This document shows, piece after piece, positions 1 to 9,500 of a stretch of DNA of 64,000 nucleotides. The translations under genes were made by a program, and so were the position numbers. The number at the start of each line of letters is the position of its first letter. Within the stretch, counting starts at the first letter, position 1. The notes beneath the pieces are model-generated. The model worked only from the letters and a program-made list of their open reading frames with translations, was not told where the DNA came from and made no database searches. Source of the stretch: Mycobacterium sp. Marseille-P9652 (lineage in GTDB: Bacteria > Actinomycetota > Actinomycetes > Mycobacteriales > Mycobacteriaceae); NCBI RefSeq assembly GCF_902652685.1, contig NZ_CACRUY010000029.1, positions 1 to 64,000 of the forward strand, written 5' to 3'.

Positions 1-616
1 GCGCCGGGACGGTCTGCGTGATCGTGACGGGGCTGGGCGGCGGCGGTGGTGGGACCGGCGGCGGGACCTCGACCGGTGGCGGCGGCCCGCCGCTGACCGG
101 CGGCGGCGCGGCCGGCGGTGGGAACGCCGGAGCCGCCGGTAAGGGCCGCGGCATGGGCAGAATCCCTTGCGGCGCAGCGGCAATGATCGAGCCGACGATC
201 GTCCCGTGCGCGTCGCAGTCGGACAGGCCGTCCTCGCCCATGATGTAGTCGCCGCCCGGGACAGCAGGCAGCCGGGGGTTGGGCGTGATCCCCGTGTCGA
301 TGACCGCCACCGATACGCCGTTGCCCGTGCTGTATTGCCACGCCTTGCTGATGTTGAGCACGTTGAAGCCGGGCGCGAGCTGCGCGACGTCGGGATTGCG
401 CACGGTGATCGGCGTGGAGCAGCTGTTGGCGCGTCGCATCGGCTGCTCGGGCCGCGGCGGACCGTCGGGCGGCACCAGGGCGGGGTCGACCGCCGGGGGC
501 GTAATCGCCCGCGCCGCAGGCATATTCGCGACCAACGCAACCAGCGCGACGGCGGCGCCGAGGGCCGTGGCCCGCACGCACGCGCGGCTCAGTGCCCCGC
601 TCAGTGTCGAAGCCAC
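1..616 (-). CDS. mycP2: Mycosin protease MycP2 (N-terminal part; C-terminus outside window)
   Basis: This is a subtilisin-like serine protease of the ESX-2 type VII secretion system, anchored in the membrane with its catalytic domain outside. The GTG start at 616 overlaps the end of eccD2 by 16 bp. The first ~38 residues form a signal peptide ending ARAIT. The catalytic Asp lies in AVIDTG (about residue 107) and the His in DAHGT (about residue 137); the Ser would lie beyond the window edge. After [10 protein letters not shown] the visible part enters a proline/glycine-rich loop typical of mycosins. It matches Rv3886c in sequence and position. About 205 codons are visible, roughly 40% of a full mycosin. 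Confidence 0.93.
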   Translation of the reverse strand, partial: MASTLSGALSRACVRATALGAAVALVALVANMPAARAITPPAVDPALVPPDGPPRPEQPMRRANSCSTPITVRNPDVAQLAPGFNVLNISKAWQYSTGNGVSVAVIDTGITPNPRLPAVPGGDYIMGEDGLSDCDAHGTIVGSIIAAAPQGILPMPRPLPAAPAFPPPAAPPPVSGGPPPPVEVPPPVPPPPPPSPVTITQTVPA

Positions 617-2130
617 GAGAACAGCCCTCCGAGGGCCGCGGCCGCCGGCAGCAGGACGATGAGCGCCAGCACCTCGGCCCACTCCACGGCCAGGCGGATG
701 AATGGCCGAAACCGCACCGCCGGCACCAGAAGCGCCGCGGCCAGGCCCAGCGCGGCGAAACACGCCACCGCCACCGCGGGCCACAGCAGACCGGCCGCGA
801 CGTCGCGGGGCTCGGCCAGCGCGTACCTGACCACGCCGGCGCACACGGCGGCCGAGGCGCCGCACACCAGCGCGACGGCCTGATACTTGGCGGCGAACCC
901 GCGGCCCTGGGTGATGAAGATGCCCACCACCAATCCGGCCACGAGTAACGCCAGCCACTCCCACGGGCGCCCGGGGGCCAGAACGCCCCACACCGCCGCG
1001 GGCAGGACGATCGAAACCCCCACGCAGACACCGACTTGCACCGCGTTGACCAGTCGCGCCGAGGCGGCGATCGCGGCGCCTCGCGCCGTGATGTCGGTGA
1101 GCTCGTTGTCCTCGTCCTCGGTCTCGTCCTCGCTCACGGGTGACACCGTGTCGACGGGCATCCCCTCGCGCCGCGCGAACAGGTCGCGTCCGGTGATCGA
1201 GCCGAAGTGCGGCGGCCGCACCCGGGCCACCCACAGCGCGATCATCGGCGTCATCCGCACCAGGATGAGCAAGAGCACCAGCACACAGATCGCCAGCACC
1301 TGCGGGGCGGCCGGCCGGAACATGCGCACCAGCGCGACGGCCGCAACGATCCCGCACACCGTCACCACCGCGGTGACGGCCGCTGTCTGCCAACGCTTCT
1401 GTGTCATGACCCCGATCGCGACCGCACCCAGGATGACGACCACAAGCCCGATCAGCGCGTGCGGCGCCCCCAGCCGTCCCGGCGGTGCGCACGCGCCTGC
1501 CACGGCCAGCAGCACCACGGACAGCCAGGCGAACCCGCTGAACATGTCGCGCCGCTCCCGCCAGCCCGACCGCACCACCGCCGTCGCCACCACCAGCAGG
1601 GCGCCGGTCGCCCCGGCGACCGCGGTCGGGACGATGCCGTCGCTGAAGGTGCGCGCCCGCAGCGTCAGGCCCGCCACGACCGCGGCCGCCATGGCGACGA
1701 CGGCGATCGCCGTGTGCGCGGCGGTCAGGGGGGTGACTGGCGCGAACATCCGGTCGCCGCCGTCGCGGCCCAGCCACCTGCCCATCGCGGCCAGGCCGGA
1801 GGACAGCGACTCGTATTGCGGCTCGAAGGATTCGCCGTCGACCCGGGGCACCAGCACCAGCGTGTCGCCGTCCTGCACACCGAGCTCGTCGAGGCTCTTG
1901 TTGATGTCAAGGCGCACGCCGTTGATCTTGTGGAGTTCGTAGCTGCCCGCCGGAAGCGCTACGCCCTCAAAGCCTTTGCGTTTGAGATCGGCGTCGAACA
2001 GCTCGACCATTCCCTCGAAAAAGCCCTCGACCGGAATTCCAGCCGGGAACACTTGCGAACACAGGTGCTTCTCGTAGGAAATGTTGACCGCACATCGCGC
2101 CGGGAAGGCAACCTTATGCGGCGCCGTCAC
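601..2130 (-). CDS. eccD2: ESX-2 membrane core protein EccD2
   Basis: EccD forms the hydrophobic membrane core of a type VII secretion complex. This 509-aa protein has a soluble ubiquitin-like N-terminal domain (about residues 10-100, containing the [10 protein letters not shown] strand). About eleven membrane segments follow from residue ~135 to the C-terminus, with an acidic cytoplasmic loop ([14 protein letters not shown]) in the middle. Its start overlaps the stop of the upstream MinD-like gene in an ATGA arrangement, so the two are probably translationally coupled. mycP2 follows with a 16-bp overlap. Length and order match Rv3887c. Confidence 0.93.
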   Translation of the reverse strand: MTAPHKVAFPARCAVNISYEKHLCSQVFPAGIPVEGFFEGMVELFDADLKRKGFEGVALPAGSYELHKINGVRLDINKSLDELGVQDGDTLVLVPRVDGESFEPQYESLSSGLAAMGRWLGRDGGDRMFAPVTPLTAAHTAIAVVAMAAAVVAGLTLRARTFSDGIVPTAVAGATGALLVVATAVVRSGWRERRDMFSGFAWLSVVLLAVAGACAPPGRLGAPHALIGLVVVILGAVAIGVMTQKRWQTAAVTAVVTVCGIVAAVALVRMFRPAAPQVLAICVLVLLLILVRMTPMIALWVARVRPPHFGSITGRDLFARREGMPVDTVSPVSEDETEDEDNELTDITARGAAIAASARLVNAVQVGVCVGVSIVLPAAVWGVLAPGRPWEWLALLVAGLVVGIFITQGRGFAAKYQAVALVCGASAAVCAGVVRYALAEPRDVAAGLLWPAVAVACFAALGLAAALLVPAVRFRPFIRLAVEWAEVLALIVLLPAAAALGGLFSWLRH

Positions 2131-3152
2131 GGCACCGCCCGTTCGGCGTCGGGAATGTATTTGTCGGCCAGGCCGGCGGTGATTTCAAATAGCCGCAATC
2201 GCGTCTTCTTGTTCAGTTCATGAACCGTGTCGATGATCCCGCCCTTGGCCAGGTGCGGGTCGAACGGCATCACTTCCACGATTGCGCCGACCTTGGTGAA
2301 ACGTTCGGTCAGATAGGCAAGGGCGTCTTTGTCGGTGATGTGATCGGTGTGGTTGATGATGACGGTGCTGCGCGAGACCAGCTCGTGGTAGCCCTGGGAC
2401 CTCAGGTAGTCGACGGCCCTCAGCACCGGCTTGGACCGGTCGGCCGTGATGCCCGAGACGAACACCAGGGTGTCGGTGTTCTCCAGCACCGGCTTCATCA
2501 CCTCGTGCTCGAGGTCCGGCGAGGTGTCGACGATCATCACGGTGTGCGTCCGCCGAAGGCGCGACAGGACGCCCGAGAACATGGCGGGGACCAGCGGCCT
2601 GGGCTGGTCTGACGTGCGGTTGCCCGCGAGGACGTCGAGTCCGACCGCGTTCTGCCCCAGATGTTCCCGGATGTCGGCGTAACCCTGGACGTCCGTGTCG
2701 TTGATGATGGCGCTGTAGTCCCCCGGCGGCGTCTCGTCGATGCGGTCGGCCAAGGTGCCGAAGCCCGGCACCGCGTCGATTGCGATCACGTTCTGCGGCC
2801 GGCACTCGCGGAAGACGCCGCCGATGCAGGCCACCAGCGTGGTCACCCCGACGCCGCCCTTGCCGGTGACGACGGTGATGACGTATTGCCGGCGAATGTG
2901 GCGCCTGATGCGGTTCTGCAGATCGCGATAGTGCCGTTCCCTGGGCGATTCGCCGAGGTTTATTTTCCGAAACGACGCGGTGTAGATGAATTTCCGCCAT
3001 CCGGACCCGGGCGGAATCTTCCGAGGCGCGGCAAGATCGGTAATCCGCATGGTGTCGGATACCGAATCTCGGAAGGTGCGCCCCGTCGACGGATCCCCCC
3101 GTCCGAGCGCCCCTTCGTCCGACATATTCGGGTCATTCCAAGGGCTCGTCAC
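2127..3152 (-). CDS. MinD/ParA-like ATPase of the ESX-2 locus (Rv3888c type)
   Basis: This 341-aa protein has a ParA/MinD-type P-loop fold. The N-terminal ~90 residues are probably a linker. The P-loop is [10 protein letters not shown] at about residues 97-106: the signature lysine after the first glycine is kept, but the usual second lysine (KGGxGKT) is replaced by valine. Later motifs AIDAVPGFG and VMIVDTSPD fit the Walker A' and Walker B regions. Related proteins sit in several ESX loci (EspI-like), where a regulatory or energising role is suspected but not settled. The GTG start at 3152 has no clear ribosome site; an internal ATG lies at 3125. Confidence 0.85.
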   Translation of the reverse strand: MTSPWNDPNMSDEGALGRGDPSTGRTFRDSVSDTMRITDLAAPRKIPPGSGWRKFIYTASFRKINLGESPRERHYRDLQNRIRRHIRRQYVITVVTGKGGVGVTTLVACIGGVFRECRPQNVIAIDAVPGFGTLADRIDETPPGDYSAIINDTDVQGYADIREHLGQNAVGLDVLAGNRTSDQPRPLVPAMFSGVLSRLRRTHTVMIVDTSPDLEHEVMKPVLENTDTLVFVSGITADRSKPVLRAVDYLRSQGYHELVSRSTVIINHTDHITDKDALAYLTERFTKVGAIVEVMPFDPHLAKGGIIDTVHELNKKTRLRLFEITAGLADKYIPDAERAVP

Positions 3153-3277
3153 GACGCGATGCTAACACGAATTCCGGGGCCCCGTTTACACGATCTGATG
3201 GGCCCGAAACCGCGTAAGGCTTTGCCATTCCACGGCATTCGCGAAATCGCGTTGGTTTTCTTCTATGTGGTGCGGCT

Positions 3278-4108
3278 TTAGACCACGCGTCGATATGAGT
3301 ACCATTCGTCTCCGGCCGGCAGGCGGCGGATGAGCCGCTGCACCGCGCCGGAGATGTCGCTGCGCGAGCCCGGGGAGACAACCTGGTAGCGGCGTTGCCC
3401 CGACAGCAGGCCCTCGACGCACAGCCGGCCCGCGGGGGTGTCGACGACGGCCACCGTCGAATCCCCGACGGCGATGCGCGCCGTCTGCTCGGGTCCGACC
3501 CCGGCCTGCAGCCCTACGATGGTCGCGGCCGCCGATCGCGCGGGATCCGTTGCGGTCATGAGGATTTGCATCTGATCGACGTCGAGGCGCTGGGCGGCAA
3601 GGAACTTGCGCAGGCTTGCCGCGTCGCGCACCGACTCCAGCAGTTCCTCGGTGTCGAGGGTCACCGGCCGCAGCGGCGCCGCCTCCGCCACCCCGCACAG
3701 CCGCTCGACCTGGCTCACGACGAGATCGCTGGCCGCGGACTCGTCGCTCGCCGTGCCCGCCGGATAGAGCCGAACCAGCTCGCCGTGGCGCTCCAGGACC
3801 ACCCACCACGTGGCGAACCGGCAGATGGACGCCCGCGTCGGCTCGCGACCCGGCACCGAAATGTTCACCAGCAGAGCCAGGTCGCGCCGCAGCAGCACGG
3901 TGAGCCATTCGCGGATCATCGGGTCCGCGTCGCCGGCCTCGTCGAGAGCGCCCGCGGCCATCAGCTCGGCGACCACCGGATGGCGCAGGGCGCGCTCCGG
4001 GGTGTCGAGTCGCGGCAGCAGGGGCCGCAGGCCCAACTCGGGGCAGGTCTGCTCGACCCCGGTCACCGCCTGCAACACCCACAGCCCGTCGACCGTCGTC
4101 GTCAGCAT
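3278..4108 (-). CDS. espG2: ESX-2 secretion-associated chaperone EspG2
   Basis: EspG proteins are cytosolic chaperones that bind the tip of PPE proteins from their own ESX system and deliver PE/PPE pairs for secretion. The 276-aa product has the EspG start (TVDGLWVLQAVTGVEQ) and ends in the conserved WYSYRRVV-type tail. It lies between esxC and the MinD-like ATPase and matches Rv3889c in length and position. The presumed clients are the PPE69/PE36 pair encoded 0.8-2.3 kb upstream. A 125-bp gap without a recognisable gene separates it from the downstream ATPase gene. Confidence 0.92.
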   Translation of the reverse strand: MLTTTVDGLWVLQAVTGVEQTCPELGLRPLLPRLDTPERALRHPVVAELMAAGALDEAGDADPMIREWLTVLLRRDLALLVNISVPGREPTRASICRFATWWVVLERHGELVRLYPAGTASDESAASDLVVSQVERLCGVAEAAPLRPVTLDTEELLESVRDAASLRKFLAAQRLDVDQMQILMTATDPARSAAATIVGLQAGVGPEQTARIAVGDSTVAVVDTPAGRLCVEGLLSGQRRYQVVSPGSRSDISGAVQRLIRRLPAGDEWYSYRRVV

Positions 4109-4140
4109 GGCGGCCTAGCTCTGTTGCGGCACTTCGGGTT

Positions 4141-4431
4141 TCAGGTCCAGAACAGGCCGGGCATCTGCTGGTCAACGCTGACGGCGTTGCCGAGCACGTG
4201 GTTGGTGGTCATGCCGTGCTGGCGGACGGTGTCCACGAGACCCTGCAGCCCCGAGAGCATTTGGAACTGGGCGTCGAAAAAGCCCGTCGCGCCGTGGCCC
4301 TCGAAGAATTCCTGCAGGGCGTTGGTCAGCTTGGCGGTGTCGGCGTGCAGCTGCTCGAGTTGGCCGGCGCGCGAGACGGTGTCGCTGGCGTAGTCGGCCA
4401 CCACGCCGTGGTCGTAGGCGATCTGGTCCAT
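4141..4431 (-). CDS. esxC: WXG100 family protein EsxC
   Basis: This is a small secreted helical-hairpin protein of the Esx family, 96 aa, paired with EsxD. The ATG at 4431 is chosen because it follows a good ribosome site (AAAGGA, about 8 nt upstream) and gives the family length. A longer upstream in-frame extension would run through esxD. The turn between helices reads EGHGATGFF, so the usual Trp of WxG is replaced by His, as I recall for H37Rv EsxC (Rv3890c). It is probably co-translated with esxD, 35 bp upstream. Confidence 0.92.
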   Translation of the reverse strand: MDQIAYDHGVVADYASDTVSRAGQLEQLHADTAKLTNALQEFFEGHGATGFFDAQFQMLSGLQGLVDTVRQHGMTTNHVLGNAVSVDQQMPGLFWT

Positions 4432-4466
4432 GATTGAAGTCCTTTCGAAGAATTGCGGATCAGTGA

Positions 4467-4793
4467 CTAAACGTTGTGGGCGCCGCCGCCGAACAGGCCC
4501 TGGAACGCGGCCTGCGAGTCGGCTTCGTGGTGTTCCATCAGGGCCGCGGCCTGCTTGAGGCCCTCGGCCAGGCGCGTACCGCCGTTGAGCACCTTGTTCA
4601 GATCGCTGGCAACCTCTGTGGCGGTCACGTGCGAGGCGACGACGCCGGCGCCCGACCACGTGGTGGGGCTCATCGCGTTCTCGTGGTTCGACAGATATCC
4701 CTTCGCGATGGCGATCGCATGCTCCATGTTGGCCTGAATTTGGTCACTGGTGCTGCGCAACAAATTTGCGTCGACAATGATTCTGCTGGGCAC
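4467..4793 (-). CDS. esxD: WXG100 family protein EsxD
   Basis: This is the EsxC partner, 108 aa, matching Rv3891c. A canonical turn motif TTWSGAG (W-S-G) lies near residue 46 between two amphipathic helices. The tail ending FGGGAHNV is short. The GTG start at 4793 is preceded by GGAGAAATAA, an acceptable ribosome site. Esx pairs form four-helix bundles recognised by the EccC ATPase through a C-terminal signal on one partner. A 109-bp non-coding stretch separates it from PPE69. Confidence 0.92.
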   Translation of the reverse strand: MPSRIIVDANLLRSTSDQIQANMEHAIAIAKGYLSNHENAMSPTTWSGAGVVASHVTATEVASDLNKVLNGGTRLAEGLKQAAALMEHHEADSQAAFQGLFGGGAHNV

Positions 4794-4902
4794 TTATTTC
4801 TCCTTTTCCGGCCGGTCGCTCCCGTGAAGATCATCCGGGTATGCGTGGCAGTGTATGAGCGGTATTCAGATGTGTCAGTTCACCCTGTGAACGGGTGAAT
4901 TA

Positions 4903-6111
4903 CTAAACGCGGGCGTCTACAACCCGCACCGTCGCGGGCTGTTCCGACTTGCCGTTGGACCCGCGCTGACCTCCTCCCCCGTGCCCGACGGGCATCCCGC
5001 CCATCGGGGTTCCGCCCACGGCCGTCGTGGTCTGCGGCCGTACCGCGTCCGCACCCAACGCGCCGCTCGGCCGCAAGCCCACCGGCCGTCCGCCGGTTGC
5101 GGGCTCGAAGGCGCTGACCGGGCGGGTGAAGGTGGTCGCCGGCACACCGGCGCCGCCCAGGGCCGCACCCCCGCCGCCGGCTCCGGCCGACGCCCCCGCC
5201 TCAGCGGCGGAGATGCCGCCCGCCGCGGACGCCGCCGAGACGCCCGGGGTGGCGCCGCCCATCCCGAGGGCGCCGGGGTTGGCGAACATGCCCATCATCG
5301 ATTGCAGCGGTTGCATGGCGCTCATCGGCGCCTGCATCAGCTGGGCGGGCGCCTGCAGCGCCTGGGGGACGGCCCCCATCAGCGTCTGGACCGGCTGCAT
5401 GAAGGTGCCGAGCTGGTCGCCCATGCCCTGGCCGGTCGACGCCGCCTGGCCGGCCCCGGACGTCCCCGTCTGGGCCCCTTGGAACGCAGCGCGCATTCCG
5501 TCGCCGGCCGCCGCCTCGGCCGCCGCCTGCCCGACCGCCGAGGCGGCCTGCGCGGGCGCCGCGGGCGAGGCGCCCATGGTGGCGATCGGCGGCGCGATGG
5601 CGAGGCTCTCGGCCAGGGCCGTCAGGATCGCGCCGTAGCTGGCGCCGACGGCGGAGTTGTTCGGCCACATGACGCCGAAATACTCGACGTCAAGCGAGAT
5701 TATCCGCGGCGTGAGGGTCCACAGCACGCTCGGATTGATGCCGTTGTCGACGCCCCACTCGTCGCGATTGGCGATGCACTCGGGAGCCGGGCGCATCGCG
5801 GCGTTCGCCATCTCGTAGGCCGAGATCGCCGTGGCGACGACCGCCGGCTTGACGTCCACCCATCCGGCCAGGCCGTGCAGCGAGGCGTTGAGCATCGTGA
5901 CGTTCGCCGCCGAGGCCGCCGAGCCGGCGCCCAGCCAGCTCATGGAGGTTGCGGCGGTGTTGATCGCCGACGCGACACCCGAGGCGTGATGGGCTGCGCC
6001 CAACGCGGTCCATGCCGTCTGGTTGGCCAGCTGCGTGGCCACCCCGGTGCCCGCCTTGAGCAGCAGATCGTTGTCCTCGGGGGTGCGCGCGGCCCACCCG
6101 GGATCTGCCAT
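4903..6111 (-). CDS. PPE69: PPE family protein (PPE69 type)
   Basis: This 402-aa protein closely resembles PPE69 (Rv3892c). The N-terminal ~170 residues are the helical PPE domain, beginning DPGWAARTPEDNDLLL, without a literal Pro-Pro-Glu. The conserved block ENR/ANRDEWGVDNGINPSVLW and the WPNNSAVGASY segment follow. From residue ~180 the chain becomes Ala/Gly/Met/Pro-rich (repeated MQAPMSAMQPLQSM-like segments) and ends in a basic tail. It should pair with PE36, encoded 9 bp upstream, be chaperoned by EspG2 and be secreted by ESX-2. Confidence 0.92.
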   Translation of the reverse strand: MADPGWAARTPEDNDLLLKAGTGVATQLANQTAWTALGAAHHASGVASAINTAATSMSWLGAGSAASAANVTMLNASLHGLAGWVDVKPAVVATAISAYEMANAAMRPAPECIANRDEWGVDNGINPSVLWTLTPRIISLDVEYFGVMWPNNSAVGASYGAILTALAESLAIAPPIATMGASPAAPAQAASAVGQAAAEAAAGDGMRAAFQGAQTGTSGAGQAASTGQGMGDQLGTFMQPVQTLMGAVPQALQAPAQLMQAPMSAMQPLQSMMGMFANPGALGMGGATPGVSAASAAGGISAAEAGASAGAGGGGAALGGAGVPATTFTRPVSAFEPATGGRPVGLRPSGALGADAVRPQTTTAVGGTPMGGMPVGHGGGGQRGSNGKSEQPATVRVVDARV

Positions 6112-6120
6112 GCGGGATCC

Positions 6121-6420
6121 CTAGAGCGCTTGCGCCGCCGCGCGTGCCGCCTCGGTGGCTACGTAGACACCCGACGCCATGCCCTGCGCCCCGGCGAAAA
6201 GCCCGCGCTGAGCCGAGTGCTCGGCGACCACACCCAGGTAGCTGGCGCCACAGGCATTGAGGGCGGCGGAGAACATCGCCGAGTCCGGGTCGGCACCCAT
6301 CGGCGTCGTTCCGAGCAGGGCCGGTGCGGCCGACGCGGCCGCCGCCTGGGTCTCCGCGCTGATCGCCGACTCAGCCCCCGCCGAGGCCAGAACCGCCTCG
6401 GGTTGCACCAACCACGACAT
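6121..6420 (-). CDS. PE36: PE family protein (PE36 type)
   Basis: This 99-aa helical protein begins MSWLVQPEAVLASAG, containing the Pro-Glu of PE proteins at residues 7-8. It has the alanine-rich second helix expected of the family. No large C-terminal domain is present, so it probably works only as the partner of the PPE protein encoded 9 bp downstream. The ATG at 6420 follows a strong ribosome site (CGGAGG, 6 nt upstream). It matches Rv3893c in position; the H37Rv protein is shorter as I recall. Confidence 0.88.
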   Translation of the reverse strand: MSWLVQPEAVLASAGAESAISAETQAAAASAAPALLGTTPMGADPDSAMFSAALNACGASYLGVVAEHSAQRGLFAGAQGMASGVYVATEAARAAAQAL

Positions 6421-6581
6421 GATTTCCCTCCGATTGGTCTTAGGAATAAGACACGTTAACGCGTAAGTCTAGTGCGGTCCGGCGGATGCGCTATTCAGCA
6501 GTTTTGGCCCTCCGCCGCCGATCTCGAATTGATCACGCCGGCGCCCCGATTTCCGCCTTCTGCCAGCAATTTCCCGCCTTA
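6421..6581. promoter_or_regulatory. Probable promoter region for PE36-PPE69-esxD-esxC
   Basis: This 161-bp gap between eccC2 and PE36 is more A+T-rich than its surroundings. On the minus strand a TAGACT hexamer (complement at about 6467-6472) resembles a mycobacterial sigma-A -10 box and lies ~50 nt before the PE36 start. No convincing -35 box was seen. This would allow the small substrates to be expressed separately from eccB2-eccC2. Confidence 0.35.
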
Positions 6582-9500
6582 TTATGCATTTGTTGAAGAA
6601 GCGGGTTGGCCGACCAGAATTCCCTCGACGTCACCGTCGGCTCCCACGAGCAGACCACGTCCCGGCGGCAGCGCCTGGGCCCGGATGAGACGGCTGATCT
6701 TGTTCTCGGGGTCGTTGTCCATGTAAAGCTGGCTCACCTTCGCCGCGGTCTGGAATCGCATCCAGGGGTCCATGGTGAGCGTCGCCCAGTTCGCGCTGTT
6801 ACGGGTGGTGAAGACGTGCAGCCCGATCTGGCGGGCGCGCTCCATCAGCTTCCACAGCGCCGCCCCCACCGGCGGCCGCGGCGGGTAGCCCTGCTCCGGG
6901 CGCAGGTCCTGCACGTCGTCGATGAGCACGAAGTGGCGGCAGCCTTCCCACGGCTTGAGCGCCCTCAGCTCCTCCTGGCTCAGTCCCTTGGGGGGTAGCC
7001 GCGGCAGCAGGACTTGTTGCGCCAGTTCGGTGATCACCTCGTCGATTTCGTCCTGGTCGTAGGCGTACGCGCGCACATAGCCGGGTGCGTGCAGGTCGCG
7101 CAGGCCGTGGGGAGCGGTCTTGGGGTCGATCAGCGTCAGCTGCGCCTCCTCCGGGCTGAACCGGCTCATCACGGCCTCGCCGATGGCCACCAGCGCGGTG
7201 GTCTTGCCGCATCCCTGCCGGCCCAGGATCGTCAGGCCGGGGCTCTGCCGCAGCCTGAGGGGGACCGGACCGAGGTCGTGCCGCTCGCCGATGGCGAAGG
7301 CGATCGACAGGTCGTCGCCGCTGGGGTGGGCGGCCGCGTAGTCGAGGATCGACTTGAGTTCGACGCGTTGCGGCAGCCGCTTGAGGCTCGCGTGCTTGGT
7401 GACCCCGGCGACCTCGGCGATGCGCGCGCCGACGTCGTTGATGCCGACCAGCGCGCCGGTGGCGGGGTCGGTTAGCGCGGGCACCCCGACCAGCAGCTCG
7501 TGGAGGCTGTCGGTCAGCCCGAATCCCGGCCGGTTCAGCGTTCGCCGGGCGGCCTCGCGGGACTCGATCGACGAGTGCCCCATCTGGCTTTCGCTGGGGT
7601 CGGCCAGGCGCAGCTGAATGCGCGCGGTCGCGTTCTGCAACAGGCTTTGGCGCTGCCCGTGAATCCAGCCGCCGGCGCTGCAGATGACGTGCACCCCGTA
7701 TTCGGGGCCTCGGCTGCTCAGCGAGATGATGCGGTCGCCCAGCAGCGTGTCCTTGGAGTACACGTCGTCGTAGTCGTCGACCACGACGAAGACGTCGCCG
7801 AACGGGTCGTTGGGGTCCGTGCCGCCCAGGCCGTCGCTGCCTACGCCGAACCGGCGCTCGCGGAAGCCGTCGAGGTCGATCCTCAGCCGACGGAAGGAGT
7901 CTTCCCGAGCGTCGATCAGCGCGTCCATGGTGCTGAGGATCCGCTCGGCGCCTTCCCGGTCCTTCGGCGAGACGATGTCGGTGACGTGCGGCAGTGACGC
8001 CACCTGCGCCAGGGTTGCCCCGCCGATGCAGAAGAACGTCACCCGCGCCGGGCTGTACATCGTTGCGGCCGAACACATCAACGTCATCAGGGTGGTCGTC
8101 TTGCCGCGCTGCTTCGCGCCCACCACGATGATGTTGCTGCGCAACGCGTCGACGGCGTGCACGATCTGCCGAGACTCCTCCGGGATGTCCATCACGCCCA
8201 CGGGGAACATCAGCCCCGGGTTGCGCCCGTAGTCGACATGCCACGGCTTGCCCCGGAACCCGGCGACCAGGGCGTCCACCGACTCGGGGATCTCGAGCGG
8301 CTCGAGCCACGGCCGGCGCGGTGACCGGTGCGGCACCTCGTGCAGTGACTCGCGCAGCACGTCGACGATCTTCTTCCGCTTGAATCCGTCCTCGTGGTAA
8401 AGGAATTCGTCGGGCTCGGCGTCAACGGCGGCGGCCGCTTCCAGCGCCGCCGAGTCGGCGGCGTCCAAGGGTTGGTACTGCCAGTTGTAGAGGCGGGGTT
8501 TGGTCAGCGTCATGTCGACGGTCGTCGCCACCTCCTTGGTCTTGGGCACCACGAACGGCGCCGACAGGTAGAAGCAGCGGAACGGCTCGAGGTCGCGCGG
8601 GCCCACCTTCAGCAGGGCGAAGCCGTTTTCCTTCGACGGCAGGTGATAGGCGGCGTCGGAACCGATCACCTCGCGGCTGTCGTCACCCGACTCGGCGCGC
8701 AGGGCGATGCGAAAAGCGATGTTGGACTTGACCTTCTGCAGCGACGAGAGGTCGAGGCGCTGACCGCCCAGCATGAAGAAGACGTTGGCGCCGCGGCCCT
8801 CCTGGCCGATGTGGATGATCAGGTTGATCCACTTCTCGTGGTTGGCGAACAGCTCCAGGTATTCGTCGACGATCACGAGCAGCACCGGCACGGGTGGCAG
8901 GTCGCGCCCGGCGAGGCGGATCTCTTCGTAGTCGTTGGCGTCACGCGCGCCCACGGAGGTGAAAAGCTCGTAGCGCTGCTTGATTTCGCCGTCGATGACA
9001 CGGCGCATGCGCTCGGCCAGGTGTCGCTCGTCCTTGCCGAGGTTCGACAGCGCCGCCACCACGTGCGGGATCCCGAGGATGTCCTGGGCGGCCGACTCGA
9101 ACTTCATGTCGACGAAGATGACGTTGAACGTCTCGGGCGAATGCGTCAGCGCGATGCCGTAGACCAGCGACAGGAAGAACTCCGACTTGCCCGAGCCGCT
9201 GGTGCCGATCACCACGGAGTGAAAACCGAAGCCGCCGAAGTCTTTCGCACGGATGATCACGTTCTGCAGATCACCGTTCGGCTTGGCGCCGACCGGGATC
9301 TCGCACCAGCGCTCGTCGCCGCGGCCGCGCCGCTCGGCCCACAGCCGGTCGACGTCCAGCTCGCGAGGGTCGGCGATGCCCAGCGCCCGCAGAAGCTCGG
9401 CCGCGCCGCCGGTGGAATCGGCCATCTCGCTGCGGCTCGTCGGCGACCACCGCGCCATCGCCCGGGCGTAGCGGTACGCCCGGTGGATCGACAGCTGGTC

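Noticed and set aside
887-1942. 351-codon plus-strand frame
   Set aside because: Antisense to eccD2; Thr/Ala/Arg-rich with no motifs.
4432-4659. Longer version of EsxC starting at 4659
   Set aside because: It would overlap esxD in another frame; the start at 4431 has a good ribosome site and gives the family length.
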